A stretch of 64,000 nt of DNA from Desulfobacterales bacterium (GTDB lineage Bacteria > Desulfobacterota > Desulfobacteria > Desulfobacterales > CAFBRK01). This document shows positions 19,392 through 29,493 of this stretch, piece by piece (position 1 is the stretch's first letter; each line of letters opens with the position of its first letter). The notes below the pieces were generated by a model. That model searched no databases. It was not told the origin of the DNA and saw only the letters and a list, made by a program, of their open reading frames with translations. The DNA is taken from assembly GCA_021737185.1 (NCBI GenBank), contig JAIPEL010000001.1, positions 1 to 64,000 of the forward strand, in the 5' to 3' direction. The translations under genes and the position numbers were made by a program.

Positions 19392-20564
19392 ATGACCCTG
19401 TTTACACTGGAAGAATACAAGGCCCGGATCCATGCGGTGAAAAAACGCATGGAGGCGTCGGAAATCGAGGTCCTGGTGGCCTCGGATCCGGCCAACATGA
19501 ACTACCTGACCGGCTACGACGGATGGTCGTTTTACGTGCCCCAGTGCGTGGTGCTGGCGGCCGACAGCGAAGAACCGGTCTGGATCGGCAGGAAAATGGA
19601 CGCCAACGGCGCCCGGCTGACCACCTGGCTTGCAGAAGAAAACATTCTGGGCTACCCGGAAGACTATGTCCAGTCCCCGGTCAAGCATCCCATGAACGTC
19701 GCCGGCGAAGAAATCCAGCGCCGCGGCTGGGCAGGGCGAACCGTGGGCGTGGAGATGGACGCGTACTACTTTACGGCCCGCAGCCTTGCCGAGCTTAAAA
19801 AAAGCCTGCCCGAAGCGCGGTTTGCCAACGCGGACCTGCTGGTGAACTGGGTAAGACTGGTCAAGTCCGACGCCGAGATCGCGCTGATGAAAGAGGCTGG
19901 AAAGATCGCCGAACGAGTCATGCAGACGGCCATCGACCGCCTCGAACCCGGGGTCCGGGAATGCGACGCCGTGGCCGACGTCTACCGGGCCCAGATGTCG
20001 GGCACGCCGCAGTTCGGGGGAGACTACCCGTCCATCGTACCGATGATGCCCACCGGCGAGAAGACCTCGGCCCCGCACCTGACCTGGACTGACGCCCCCT
20101 ATGAAAACGAACAGATGGTCAACCTGGAGCTGGCCGCCTGCCGTCACCGGTATCACTGCCCCATTGCCCGCACCGCTTATCTGGGCAAGCAGCCCCCCGA
20201 CAAACTCGTTTCTTTGGCCGAGCATACCGTCGAAGGGCTCAACCTGACCCTGGACGCCATCAAGCCGGAAATGCGCTGCGAAGAGGTGGAGCAGGTCTGG
20301 CGCGAACACATCGCCAAGGCCGGCCTTACGAAGGAGTCTCGCATCGGCTATGCCCTGGGGCTGAACTACCCGCCGGACTGGGGGGAGCACACCGCCAGCC
20401 TGCGGCCCGGAGACAAAACGGTCCTGGCCCCGAATATGACCTTTCACATGATCCTGGGCATGTGGATGGACGAATACGGTTTCGAGTGCAGCGAGTCTTT
20501 CCGGGTGACTGAAGCCGGCTGCGAAACCTTTGCCGATTTTCCCCGGAAGCTGTTCGTAAAATAG
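19392..20564 (+). CDS. M24 family hydrolase, ectoine hydrolase (DoeA/EutD)-like
   Basis: NMNYLTGYDGWSFYVPQ..DANGARLTTWL..PEDYVQS..; LNYPPDWGEHTASLRPGD. Confidence 0.85.
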   Translation: MTLFTLEEYKARIHAVKKRMEASEIEVLVASDPANMNYLTGYDGWSFYVPQCVVLAADSEEPVWIGRKMDANGARLTTWLAEENILGYPEDYVQSPVKHPMNVAGEEIQRRGWAGRTVGVEMDAYYFTARSLAELKKSLPEARFANADLLVNWVRLVKSDAEIALMKEAGKIAERVMQTAIDRLEPGVRECDAVADVYRAQMSGTPQFGGDYPSIVPMMPTGEKTSAPHLTWTDAPYENEQMVNLELAACRHRYHCPIARTAYLGKQPPDKLVSLAEHTVEGLNLTLDAIKPEMRCEEVEQVWREHIAKAGLTKESRIGYALGLNYPPDWGEHTASLRPGDKTVLAPNMTFHMILGMWMDEYGFECSESFRVTEAGCETFADFPRKLFVK

Positions 20565-20635
20565 CGTCCGGTGTGCAAACCACCGGATCACCGGATTTCG
20601 AAACACCAAACACGAAACACGAGACACCAGCTAAA

Positions 20636-21367
20636 ATGCTGTATACGACGAAAAAAGGACGGGTGAGCAGCGGCGAGGCGATCGGCATTCTGCTGCTGGA
20701 CACCGCCGTTCCGTTTATCCCCGGCGACGTGGCCAACGCCACCACCTACGGCTACCCGGTCCGGTTCCAGAAGGTCGAAGGCTTTTCCGTGGCCCGGGCG
20801 CTTGACAAGGACCCCGGGGTCTACGACGCCTTGAAATCGGCCGCCGATTCGCTGGTCGCTCAAGGTGTGCGCGCGGTCACCGGAGACTGCGGATTCATGG
20901 CGGTCCACCAGCGGCGTCTGAGCGAAGAACTCCGCGTACCGGTGTTTTTGTCCAGCCTGATCCAGATTCCCTTTATCCTGGCGATGATCGGCGAAGGGGC
21001 GAAGGTGGGGGTGGTCACGGCCGACTCGACCCGCCTTGACGACGCCCTTTTACAAGAGATCGGAACGGCAGACCCCGGCCGGGTCGCCGTCGCCGGACTG
21101 CAGGATTGCCCGTCGTTTTACCCCTTCGCCATCGAAGAGACCGGGACCCTGGATGCCGAGGCCGTGGAGGCGGAGGTGGTGGCCGCCGCCGAAGAGCTCG
21201 TGGCCCGGGAAACGTCGGTAAGGGCGATGCTGCTCGAATGCAGCCTGCTTCCGCCCTATGCGGCGTCGGTCCAGGAGGCTGTCGGCCTGCCGGTGTTCGA
21301 CTATGTGACCATGATCGACTACGTGTTTTCCGCAGTGGTTCGCCGGCGATTTTCCGGCTTTATGTAG
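20636..21367 (+). CDS. Aspartate/glutamate racemase-superfamily protein (EutA/hydantoin racemase-like)
   Basis: ALKSAADSLVAQGVRAVTGDCGFM; MLLECSLLPPYAASVQEAVGLPVFDYVTMIDYV. Confidence 0.75.
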   Translation: MLYTTKKGRVSSGEAIGILLLDTAVPFIPGDVANATTYGYPVRFQKVEGFSVARALDKDPGVYDALKSAADSLVAQGVRAVTGDCGFMAVHQRRLSEELRVPVFLSSLIQIPFILAMIGEGAKVGVVTADSTRLDDALLQEIGTADPGRVAVAGLQDCPSFYPFAIEETGTLDAEAVEAEVVAAAEELVARETSVRAMLLECSLLPPYAASVQEAVGLPVFDYVTMIDYVFSAVVRRRFSGFM

Positions 21368-21435
21368 CCGAAGGCAATACTGCCCGCCGGTCCGGCCGGG
21401 AGGCCGGCGCTGAACAACGCCGAAGGAGGCGGCAA

Positions 21436-22644
21436 GTGGATATATCCAAGAGGATCGAAGAACTCGGACCGGAGCTCATCGAGCTTCGCCGGGATTTCCA
21501 TCGCCACCCGGAGCTTGGACTGCAGGAAGTGCGCACCGGGGCCAAGGTCGCCGAGTATCTCGAAAACCTGGGGATGAAGGTCGTCCGGATGAACCGGACC
21601 GGGGTGGTGGGGCTGCTCAAAGGGGGCCGGCCCGGCCCCACCCTCATGCTCCGGGCCGACATGGACGCGCTTCCGATCACAGAAGAGACCGGGCTTTCCT
21701 TTCAGTCCGAAAACGATGGCGTGATGCATGCCTGCGGACACGATGCCCACACGGCCATGCTGATGGTGGCTGCAAAGATCCTTTCGGACATGAAGGATCG
21801 GATCGACGGGAACATCAAATTCGTCTTCCAGCCCAACGAGGAAAATGTCGGCGCCCTGGCCATGATCGAAGAAGGGGCGCTGGAAAATCCCAGGGTCGAT
21901 GCCTGCATGGGCATTCACGTCTGGGCGCCGCTTCCGACGGGGCAGCTGGGGATCAGCGCCGGCTGCGTGATGGCCGGTATGGAACACTTCGAATTGGTGA
22001 TCAAGGGCAAGGGCGGCCACACCGCAACCCCCCAGAGCGCGGTGGATCCGATCCTTGCCGCCGCTTCGGTGATCCAGTCGGTCCAGATGATCCAGACCCG
22101 GGAGGTGGACGTTCTCAAAGAGCCGACCATCATCATGTTCGGCAAAATCGAGGGGGGCACCGCCTCCAACGTGATTCCGGACTCGGTGACCCTGTCCGGG
22201 ACCATGCGATACATGTACGAGGGGCCCGAAGACAGCCCGGACAACCCCAAGAACCGCTTCGAGCGCATCGTGGCCCGGATCTGCGAGGCTCATCGCGCCG
22301 GCTACTCGCTTTCCTTTCTCTACGGGCACCCCACTCTGGTCAACCATCCGGAGATCATGGAACTGATCCGCTGTGCGGCGGGGGAAAAACTGCCGACGGC
22401 CGTGAAGCTGGTGCCTTTGGTCACTCTGGCCGGCGAAGATTTTTCAGAGTTCGCCTGCCGGGTGCCCGGAGGGTTTTGCTTTCTCGGCGCCGGCAAAAAC
22501 GCTCCGGAAGAAAACTTTCCTCATCATCATCCCCGGTTCGATATCGATGAAAGGGCGCTGCCGGTCGGCGTCGCGCTTCACGTGCAAAGCGCCCTTTCGT
22601 TTTTCGACCATGCCGACCGGCTGTCGTTTCTGAAGAAAGGGTAA
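21436..22644 (+). CDS. M20 family amidohydrolase/aminoacylase (GTG start)
   Basis: LRRDFHRHPELGLQE, RADMDALPI, HACGHDAHTAMLM, GKGGHTATPQ, GGEDF-like LAGEDFSEF. Confidence 0.92.
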   Translation: MDISKRIEELGPELIELRRDFHRHPELGLQEVRTGAKVAEYLENLGMKVVRMNRTGVVGLLKGGRPGPTLMLRADMDALPITEETGLSFQSENDGVMHACGHDAHTAMLMVAAKILSDMKDRIDGNIKFVFQPNEENVGALAMIEEGALENPRVDACMGIHVWAPLPTGQLGISAGCVMAGMEHFELVIKGKGGHTATPQSAVDPILAAASVIQSVQMIQTREVDVLKEPTIIMFGKIEGGTASNVIPDSVTLSGTMRYMYEGPEDSPDNPKNRFERIVARICEAHRAGYSLSFLYGHPTLVNHPEIMELIRCAAGEKLPTAVKLVPLVTLAGEDFSEFACRVPGGFCFLGAGKNAPEENFPHHHPRFDIDERALPVGVALHVQSALSFFDHADRLSFLKKG

Positions 22645-22727
22645 GTGCAACGCCGATCCCGACGACCGGGTCGGCCGGGTAAAACCTGAAACCAACATCG
22701 GATCCATTCAAAGAGAGGAGTCAAGTC

Positions 22728-23780
22728 ATGAGAAAAATTCTGAGTATCGCATTGGCAATCGTGCTGGTGGTTTCCGTCGGCGCCGCCATGGCCGCAGAGT
22801 ACAAGGGCGGTCCGATCAAGGCGCGCCTGGCATCCGAGGAGATCGAAGGCGATTTTATGACCGTGTGGGCCAACAATTTCTCGGATCACATGAAGAAATG
22901 GTCCGACGGAAAAATCGACGTCAATGTCTATCCCTACGGCACGTTGGGCGCCACCGGCGACATCAACGAGTTGGCCCAGCTCGGCGTGGTGGAGTTCGTC
23001 TTTTCCGACTACGCCTGGATCAGCTCCTTTGTTCCCCAGGCCCAGGTGCTGGCGCTGAATTACCTGTTTCCCACCGAACGGGTTCCGGAAGTGCTCGACT
23101 GGATGATCAAAAACGGGGATTTCTTCCCCCTGCTCGACCAGGCCTTCCGAAAAAACGGCCTGGTACCGATGAGCATCATGTACGAAGGGTGGCAGTGGGT
23201 GACCTCGAAAAGACCGATCAAAAAGCCGAGCGACATGGACGGGCTCAAGGTGCGGCTGATGTCTTCCAAGCTTCTGGTGGAAGACTACCAGGCTTACGGG
23301 GCCAGCCCGACGCCCATGGACTACGGGGAAGTATACAGCGGGCTTCAGATGGGCCTGATCGACGCCCAGGTCAACCCGCTGTTTGCCATTTACAGCATGA
23401 AGTTCTACGAAGTGCAGGACTACTTCACCCAGCTCAAGAGCGAGCCGTTTTTAGGCATCCCCACGGCCAACCTGGATTTCTTCGAAAGCCTGCCTGAAGA
23501 GGTCCAAAACGAGATGCTCAGCTTCTGGCAGGAGTCGATCATCCCGGCCGGCAATTGGATCGACGAGCGAAACGCCAGCGACAAGGCCAAGATGATGAAG
23601 GCCAAGCCCGAAGCGGTGTTCCATGTGATCGACGATGCGGCCGTTGTCCAGTTCAAGAAGGAAGCCGAAACCGTCTATCCGAAATTCACCAAGATCGGCG
23701 GTGAGGGGGCCGATCAGATTCTCGATGCCCTGCTCAAAGACATCGAGGACGCGAAAAAGGCCCTCGGCATCGAGATGTAG
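22728..23780 (+). CDS. dctP: TRAP transporter substrate-binding protein (DctP family)
   Basis: Signal peptide; WANNFSDHMKKWSDGKIDVNVYPYGTLG; ..YEVQDYFTQ. Confidence 0.9.
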   Translation: MRKILSIALAIVLVVSVGAAMAAEYKGGPIKARLASEEIEGDFMTVWANNFSDHMKKWSDGKIDVNVYPYGTLGATGDINELAQLGVVEFVFSDYAWISSFVPQAQVLALNYLFPTERVPEVLDWMIKNGDFFPLLDQAFRKNGLVPMSIMYEGWQWVTSKRPIKKPSDMDGLKVRLMSSKLLVEDYQAYGASPTPMDYGEVYSGLQMGLIDAQVNPLFAIYSMKFYEVQDYFTQLKSEPFLGIPTANLDFFESLPEEVQNEMLSFWQESIIPAGNWIDERNASDKAKMMKAKPEAVFHVIDDAAVVQFKKEAETVYPKFTKIGGEGADQILDALLKDIEDAKKALGIEM

Positions 23781-23793
23781 GCAAAGGAAATTC

Positions 23794-23825
23794 ACCGCAG
23801 GCCGGGTCGGTAAACGGCCTGCGGT
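23794..23825. terminator. Hairpin accgcaggccg-n10-cggcctgcggt between dctP and dctQ
   Basis: Perfect 11-bp GC-rich stem 13 nt after the dctP stop, no strong U tract. Confidence 0.5.
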
Positions 23826-23972
23826 GCCGTTGGTTCTTCGGAAGAATCCGGAGAATCGAAATTCGAATTTCGGATTTCGTGCTTCGAAATTTGCAAATAC
23901 CGCGTCCTCGGGCAGGAATACTTCGGCAGCCGCTGCGCGGTGAAAAACCTCCTGACCGGCGAGGAGAAAAAG

Positions 23973-24557
23973 ATGGGAGAGCAAAGCGGGAACGAAAAAA
24001 AACCGAGCAAGCTGAGACTGTTCAACCGGTATCTGGGAAAGGCCGTCAATGCCATGGAAGTGTCGATCCTGGTATCTTGCGTGGCGGCCCTGGCGGTACT
24101 GTTGATGGTCAACGTGTTCGCCCGAACCTTTTTCCAGAGCATCTACTTTGCCGAGGAGGTGTCCAAGTTTCTCGTGATGCTCACCACCTTCACCGGCGTC
24201 AGCTATGGGGTTCGAAAGGCGCGGCACATCCGGATGGGGGCGTTTTTGGACGCCATGCCTCCGAAAATGGAAAAGGTCTTTTTAATCATTATCTGTGCGG
24301 TCAGCGCCGTGGTGATGGGAATCATGACCTGGTTCTCCTACCAGTATCTCCTCAACGCCATGAACAGAGGGCATGTGACGCCGGCCCTGCGGATGCCCTC
24401 ATGGACTTTCTACGTGATCATCCCGATCGGATTCGGCCTGGCGACGATTCAGTACATCCGGACCATCATCAAGAACCTCATCGAAAAAGATCCCTGGCAG
24501 TCGCCGGACCAGCAGAGCGAATACGAAGATGAAGAGGTCGGGGGGGTGCAGCTATGA
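23973..24557 (+). CDS. dctQ: TRAP transporter small permease (DctQ)
   Basis: Four hydrophobic segments; FAEEVSKFLVMLTTFTGVSYGVRKARHIRMGAF. Confidence 0.9.
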   Translation: MGEQSGNEKKPSKLRLFNRYLGKAVNAMEVSILVSCVAALAVLLMVNVFARTFFQSIYFAEEVSKFLVMLTTFTGVSYGVRKARHIRMGAFLDAMPPKMEKVFLIIICAVSAVVMGIMTWFSYQYLLNAMNRGHVTPALRMPSWTFYVIIPIGFGLATIQYIRTIIKNLIEKDPWQSPDQQSEYEDEEVGGVQL

Positions 24558-25843
24558 CGTTATTTGGAATCAGCCTTGGCTCCATGCTCCTGTTCGGGTT
24601 TCCATTCATGGTGACTCTCCTGGGCTCCCTGATCCTGTACGTGTATGTCTACATGCCCGATTTTGCCCCGAAGCTGGTCACCACCATGGTCCAGCAGGTG
24701 ATCACCGGGGTGACGCCCCCGGCCCTGGTGTGCGTACCGATGTTCATTCTGTCGGCCAGCATCATCACCGGCGGAGAGTCGGCCGGCCGCCTGATCCGGA
24801 TGATCAAGTCCTTTGTCGGGCACCTGCCCGGAGGGCTTCCGATCACCACCAACGCCAGCTGCACGCTGTTCGGGGCGGTGAGCGGATCGACCCAGGCCAC
24901 CGTGGCGGCCATCGGCGGCACCATGCGCCCGATGCTCCTGGAGGCGGGCTACAAGAGCTCCTTTACCCTGGGGCTGATCGTCAACTCCAGCGACATCGCG
25001 TTTCTGATTCCGCCCAGCATCGGCTTCATCGTCTACGGTGTGGCCACCAGCACCTCCATCGGGATGCTGTTTCTATCCGGCATCTTTCCGGGGCTGTTGA
25101 TCCTTGTGTTGTTTTCCGCCTACTGCTTTGTCTACTCGAAGATCAAGAAGGTCGGGGTGCTGCCCAAGGAGACCTGGGCCGAGCGGATGACCGCGATCAA
25201 AGACGGGCTGCCGGTCATGGGGTTTCCGGTGATCATCGTCGGCGGCATCTACGCCGGGTATTTCAGCCCCACAGAGGCGGCGTCCGCCTCCGTTTTCTAC
25301 GCGCTCTTTCTGGAAACCGTCGTATATCGAAGCCTGACGTTCGAGCGGATCGTCGATTCCTTTTTGCAGACCGGGGTGATCACCGGCGTCGTTTTCATCC
25401 TGGTCGGCGCCGGTCAGGCCTTTTCCTGGATGATTGGCTTCATGCAGATCCCGCAGGAGGTCCTGCCGCCGCTGTTCGGCACCGATCCGTCCATGCTGCG
25501 GGTGATTTTGATCGTCGTGGTGGTCTACTTCGTCGCCTGTATGTTCGTCGATCCGATCGTGGCCATTTTCATCCTGAGCCCGATCTTTCAGCCGTATGTG
25601 GTCAGCGCCGGTGTGGACCCCATCTTGCTGGGAACTCTGGTGACCCTGCAGGCCGCCATCGGTTCGGCCACTCCGCCGTTCGGCTGCGACATCTTCACCG
25701 CTCAGCTCATATTCCGGAGACCCTACCTGGAGGTCATCGGCCATTCGCTGCCGTTTTTGCTGATCCTGATCCTGGCCACGGTGATTCTGGTGGTGTTTCC
25801 GCAGATCGCGCTGTTTTTGCCGAACCTGGCCATGGGCGGATAA
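24554..25843 (+). CDS. dctM: TRAP transporter large permease (DctM)
   Basis: Multi-TM; TPPALVCVPMFILSASIITGGESAGRLI; overlaps dctQ stop by ATGA. Confidence 0.93.
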   Translation: MTLFGISLGSMLLFGFPFMVTLLGSLILYVYVYMPDFAPKLVTTMVQQVITGVTPPALVCVPMFILSASIITGGESAGRLIRMIKSFVGHLPGGLPITTNASCTLFGAVSGSTQATVAAIGGTMRPMLLEAGYKSSFTLGLIVNSSDIAFLIPPSIGFIVYGVATSTSIGMLFLSGIFPGLLILVLFSAYCFVYSKIKKVGVLPKETWAERMTAIKDGLPVMGFPVIIVGGIYAGYFSPTEAASASVFYALFLETVVYRSLTFERIVDSFLQTGVITGVVFILVGAGQAFSWMIGFMQIPQEVLPPLFGTDPSMLRVILIVVVVYFVACMFVDPIVAIFILSPIFQPYVVSAGVDPILLGTLVTLQAAIGSATPPFGCDIFTAQLIFRRPYLEVIGHSLPFLLILILATVILVVFPQIALFLPNLAMGG

Positions 25844-25944
25844 AATCGCTGCGCAATTTTATGAGAGAAGCCGAAAGCGGGGAAAGCAGGCAAAATGGAG
25901 AGGACAACCCATCTGCGGTCAACATGTCCCGACACGGAGGCGGC

Positions 25945-26943
25945 ATGACCTCTTTGCCGACGCTTTTCGACGTATACCGCGCCCAGCGCACGATCCGTTC
26001 CCTGATCGTCAACACCCCGCTGATTTCCTCGCCCGATCTGGCCGAATCGACCGGTGCGCGGTCGGTTCACCTGAAGCTGGAGTGCCTGCAGAACACCGGC
26101 GCATTCAAGGTCCGCGGCGCCGCCAACAAAATCCTGAACCTGACCGAAGAAGAAAAGAAAAAAGGGGTGATCACCTTTTCCACCGGAAACCACGGCCGGG
26201 CCGTGGCCTATGTGGCTGGAAAAACCGAGATCCGGGCCGTGGTCTGTCTTTCGGAGCATGTCGCCGACTACCGGGCCGAAGCGATCCGGAAGCTGGGGGC
26301 CGAAGTCTCCATCAAGGGCAAATCCCAGGACGAGGCCGAGGAAAACTACCGCCGCCTCATGGCGGAAAGGGATCTCGTGCCGGTGGTCCCCTTCGACGAT
26401 CCGATGATTATTGCCGGTCAGGGGACCATCGCCCTGGAGATTCTTTCCGAAATTCCAGACGTCGATATTTTGATGATCCAGCTTTCCGGCGGCGGACTGC
26501 TTGCCGGCATCGCCATGGCCGCCAAGTCGATCAACCCGGGGATCCATGTCGTGGGTCTTTCGCTGACCCAGTCTCCAGCCATGATCGAAAGCCTGAAGGC
26601 CGGCAGGCCGGTGCCGGTAAAAGAAAAGGACTCGATCGCCGACTCGCTTTTGGGCGGCATCGGCGCCGACAACCGCTACACCCTTGCCCTGGTGGACCGA
26701 TTTGTGGACGAGCATCTGAAAATCGGGGAAGAGGAGATCAAAGACGCCATGTTCACCGTCTTTTTGCGCCACCGTCTGGTGGTCGAAGGCGCCGCTGCCG
26801 TCGGCGTTGCCGCGCTGGAGAAACGGATGATGGATGTTTCCGGGAAAAAAGTCGTGGCCCTGCTTTCGGGCAGCAGCATCGACCCGGGGCAATATGTCCG
26901 AATCCTTGAAAGGCGGCTGGGTGCCCGGCGGGGCCGCAACTGA
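25945..26943 (+). CDS. Threonine/serine dehydratase-like PLP enzyme (EutB-like)
   Basis: LKLECLQNTGAFKVRGAANK; TFSTGNHGRAVAYVA; LSGGGLLAGIA. Confidence 0.9.
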   Translation: MTSLPTLFDVYRAQRTIRSLIVNTPLISSPDLAESTGARSVHLKLECLQNTGAFKVRGAANKILNLTEEEKKKGVITFSTGNHGRAVAYVAGKTEIRAVVCLSEHVADYRAEAIRKLGAEVSIKGKSQDEAEENYRRLMAERDLVPVVPFDDPMIIAGQGTIALEILSEIPDVDILMIQLSGGGLLAGIAMAAKSINPGIHVVGLSLTQSPAMIESLKAGRPVPVKEKDSIADSLLGGIGADNRYTLALVDRFVDEHLKIGEEEIKDAMFTVFLRHRLVVEGAAAVGVAALEKRMMDVSGKKVVALLSGSSIDPGQYVRILERRLGARRGRN

Positions 26944-27011
26944 ATCTTCGCAGGTCCTTGTTGTGCCCCGGCCGAATCTTTCTGGCTGATCGACGCTAAA
27001 GGAGAAAACCC

Positions 27012-28043
27012 ATGAAGTGCAGCGGAAAGTTGCTTGCATTGCCGATCGTGCTGGTGCTGTTGATCGGATTTCCCATCGAAGCCGGGGCCGTCAAATACCT
27101 GTGGCAGATCGCGCTCGAAGAAATCGAAGGCAGCATGCAGCACGAATATGCCAAAAAATTCGTCGAAACGATCGAACGAAAATCGAAGCGCCAGATCCGC
27201 TGCAATATCCATTTTTACGGTGAGTTGGGCACTTCAGACGAAATCACCCGGCTGCTGCAGGAAGGCGATGTCCAGTTCGCCTTCCAGTCGCCGGGCCACC
27301 TGGGGTCCACCATTGCCGAGGTGCAGGTCTTTTCCATCCACTACCTGTTTCCGACCGACTCTGCGCTGCTGGAAAAGATTCTCAGCAAAGGGCCGAATAC
27401 CTATAAGACGCTGGGTAAATACTACAGGAAACACCGGTTGGAGCTTCTTTCCATCATCCAGGAAGGCTGGCAGATCTGGACGGCGAACAAGCCTTTACGG
27501 AAACCCGCCGATTTTGCCGGGGTGAACTTCCGGGTGATGTCGTCGCCGTTTCTGATCACCGCCTACCGGAGGTACGGCGCCTACGTGACCACCGTTCCCT
27601 ACAGCCAGATCTACATGGACCTGGAAATGGGGAAGCTCGACGCACAATGCCAGCCTTTTTTCGCGATCCAGGAGATGAAGTTCTACGAAGTCCAGGACTA
27701 CATGATCAAGGCCAACCAGCTTCCGTTCATCGCCACCTTTGTCGCCAATCACGCCTTTATCGAAAAACTGCCCCAGGAGATCCGGGCCGTCATCCACGAG
27801 GCCGTGGAGGAGGCCAACGAGTTCATCTTCGATTTCGAGCCGGAGCTGAACCAGAAGCGGTTCGACATGATCATGGAAGCCAAGCCGTCCATGAAGTACA
27901 TCGAGCTGACCGAAGAAGAAATCGCGGCGTTTCAAGAAAAAGCCAAACCCCTGCGACAGAAATTTCTTCAGATGGGCGGAGAAGGGGCCCGGGAGGTGCT
28001 GGAGGCGGTGTTGAAGGACAAGGAGTGGGCGGAGAGCAATTAG
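27012..28043 (+). CDS. Second TRAP transporter substrate-binding protein (DctP family), no dedicated Q/M
   Basis: Similar architecture to 22728-23780; MEL..YGAYVTTVPYSQIYMDLEMGKLDAQ. Confidence 0.88.
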   Translation: MKCSGKLLALPIVLVLLIGFPIEAGAVKYLWQIALEEIEGSMQHEYAKKFVETIERKSKRQIRCNIHFYGELGTSDEITRLLQEGDVQFAFQSPGHLGSTIAEVQVFSIHYLFPTDSALLEKILSKGPNTYKTLGKYYRKHRLELLSIIQEGWQIWTANKPLRKPADFAGVNFRVMSSPFLITAYRRYGAYVTTVPYSQIYMDLEMGKLDAQCQPFFAIQEMKFYEVQDYMIKANQLPFIATFVANHAFIEKLPQEIRAVIHEAVEEANEFIFDFEPELNQKRFDMIMEAKPSMKYIELTEEEIAAFQEKAKPLRQKFLQMGGEGAREVLEAVLKDKEWAESN

Positions 28044-28168
28044 CATCCGTTGCCGTATTCGGGATTGCGAGACCGGGCATGTTGAACTGCTGTTGCAGAT
28101 GAAAAATTCGAAATACGAAATTCGGATTTTCGGGAAGTATCGTCTCAAACACGGGTTGGGATGAATAG

Positions 28169-29350
28169 ATGAAAAATCGAGGCATTTTTTCACAAGAAGA
28201 ATACCGTAGCCGGATCCGCAAGACAAAAGAGCAGATGGACCGGCAGGGGATCGAGCTGCTTTTGGTGAGCGATCCGGCCAACATGAACTACCTGACCGGG
28301 TACGACGGCTGGTCCTTTTACGTGCATCAGGGGGTGGTCGTCTCCCTGGATGCGGATCGGCCCCTCTGGTTCGGGCGGCAGCAGGATTCAAACGGCGCGA
28401 GGCTGACCACCTGGCTCACGGATGAAGACATCTTCGGATATCCGGACGAATACGTCCAATCGCGCTACACCCACACCATGCGCTGGGCTTCGGACCTGCT
28501 CCGGCAAAAGGGGTGGGACGCAAAGCGCTTTGCCGTGGAGATGGACGGATACTGGTTCAGCGCCCGGATGTACCTCACCCTGGCCGAGGAGCTTTCCCAT
28601 GCGCGGTTGATGGACGGCACCAACCTCGTCAACTGGGTCCGGGCGGTCAAGTCCCCGGCGGAGATCGCCGTCATGCGCGAAGCGGCGCGGATCTGTGAAA
28701 AGGTGATGAACACGGCCGTAGACGGCATATCGGTGGGCACACCGGAAAAAGAGGTGGCCGCCCGGGTCTGCGCCGCCCAGATTGCCGGCACCGCGGAGTT
28801 CGGAGGTTCGTCGCCGGCCATTTTTCCGATCATGCCCTCAGCTGAAAGAACATCGACCGCTCACCTGACCTTCGATCCGGAACGGCGGTATCAACAAAAC
28901 GACGTGGTGCTGCTGGAGCTTTGCGGGGCGCGTCACCGCTACCACGCGCCGCTATCCAGAACGGTCTACCTGGGAGAGCCGCCGGCGGATTTTCGAAGCA
29001 CCGCAGAAGGGGTGGTCCGGGGATTGAAGCAAACCCTGCGGCGTATCGGCCCGGGGGTGACCGCCGAAGAAGTCGAGAGGCACTGGCGCGAGGCGATCGC
29101 AAAGAGCGGGGTCGTCAAGCCCTCCCGGGTCGGCTACTCCTACGGCCTGAACTACGTGCCCGACTGGGGTGAGCATACCATCAGCCTCCGGCCCGGCGAC
29201 CAGACGGTTCTTGCGCCGGGAATGACCCTGCATTTCATGCCCGGGATCTGGCTGGATACATACGGGTTCGAGTGCAGCGAACCGGTGCTGGTCACCGAAG
29301 ACGGGTGCGAAAAGTTCATCGAATTTCCCCAGCAGCTCTTTCTGAAGTAA
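28169..29350 (+). CDS. Second M24 family DoeA-like hydrolase
   Basis: NMNYLTGYDGWSFYVHQGVVVSLDADRPLWFGRQQDSNGARLTTWL; paralogous to 19392-20564. Confidence 0.85.
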   Translation: MKNRGIFSQEEYRSRIRKTKEQMDRQGIELLLVSDPANMNYLTGYDGWSFYVHQGVVVSLDADRPLWFGRQQDSNGARLTTWLTDEDIFGYPDEYVQSRYTHTMRWASDLLRQKGWDAKRFAVEMDGYWFSARMYLTLAEELSHARLMDGTNLVNWVRAVKSPAEIAVMREAARICEKVMNTAVDGISVGTPEKEVAARVCAAQIAGTAEFGGSSPAIFPIMPSAERTSTAHLTFDPERRYQQNDVVLLELCGARHRYHAPLSRTVYLGEPPADFRSTAEGVVRGLKQTLRRIGPGVTAEEVERHWREAIAKSGVVKPSRVGYSYGLNYVPDWGEHTISLRPGDQTVLAPGMTLHFMPGIWLDTYGFECSEPVLVTEDGCEKFIEFPQQLFLK

Positions 29351-29375
29351 TCAAACCGCTGGCGCGATTTGATTA
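29348..29375. repeat. Stop-codon-associated CGCTG-core palindrome taatcaaaccgctggcgcgatttgatta
   Basis: 12-bp arms with one mismatch; TAA stop of the M24 gene is the first three bases. Confidence 0.8.
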
Positions 29376-29493
29376 CAGTTTTGCTGCGCGAAATATCAAA
29401 AAAGAGAGAATAAAAGCAATTCCCGCTTCTTACGGTGAAAAACACCGACGAAAACAGCCTCGAGCTCAAATATCCAAGTAGGAGGAAACCGAA

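Noticed and set aside
24529-25944. N-terminal 472 codons of the 804-aa ORF overlapping dctM in another frame
   Set aside because: Only the part from ATG 25945 is the dehydratase; the rest is an alternative-frame run-through of dctM
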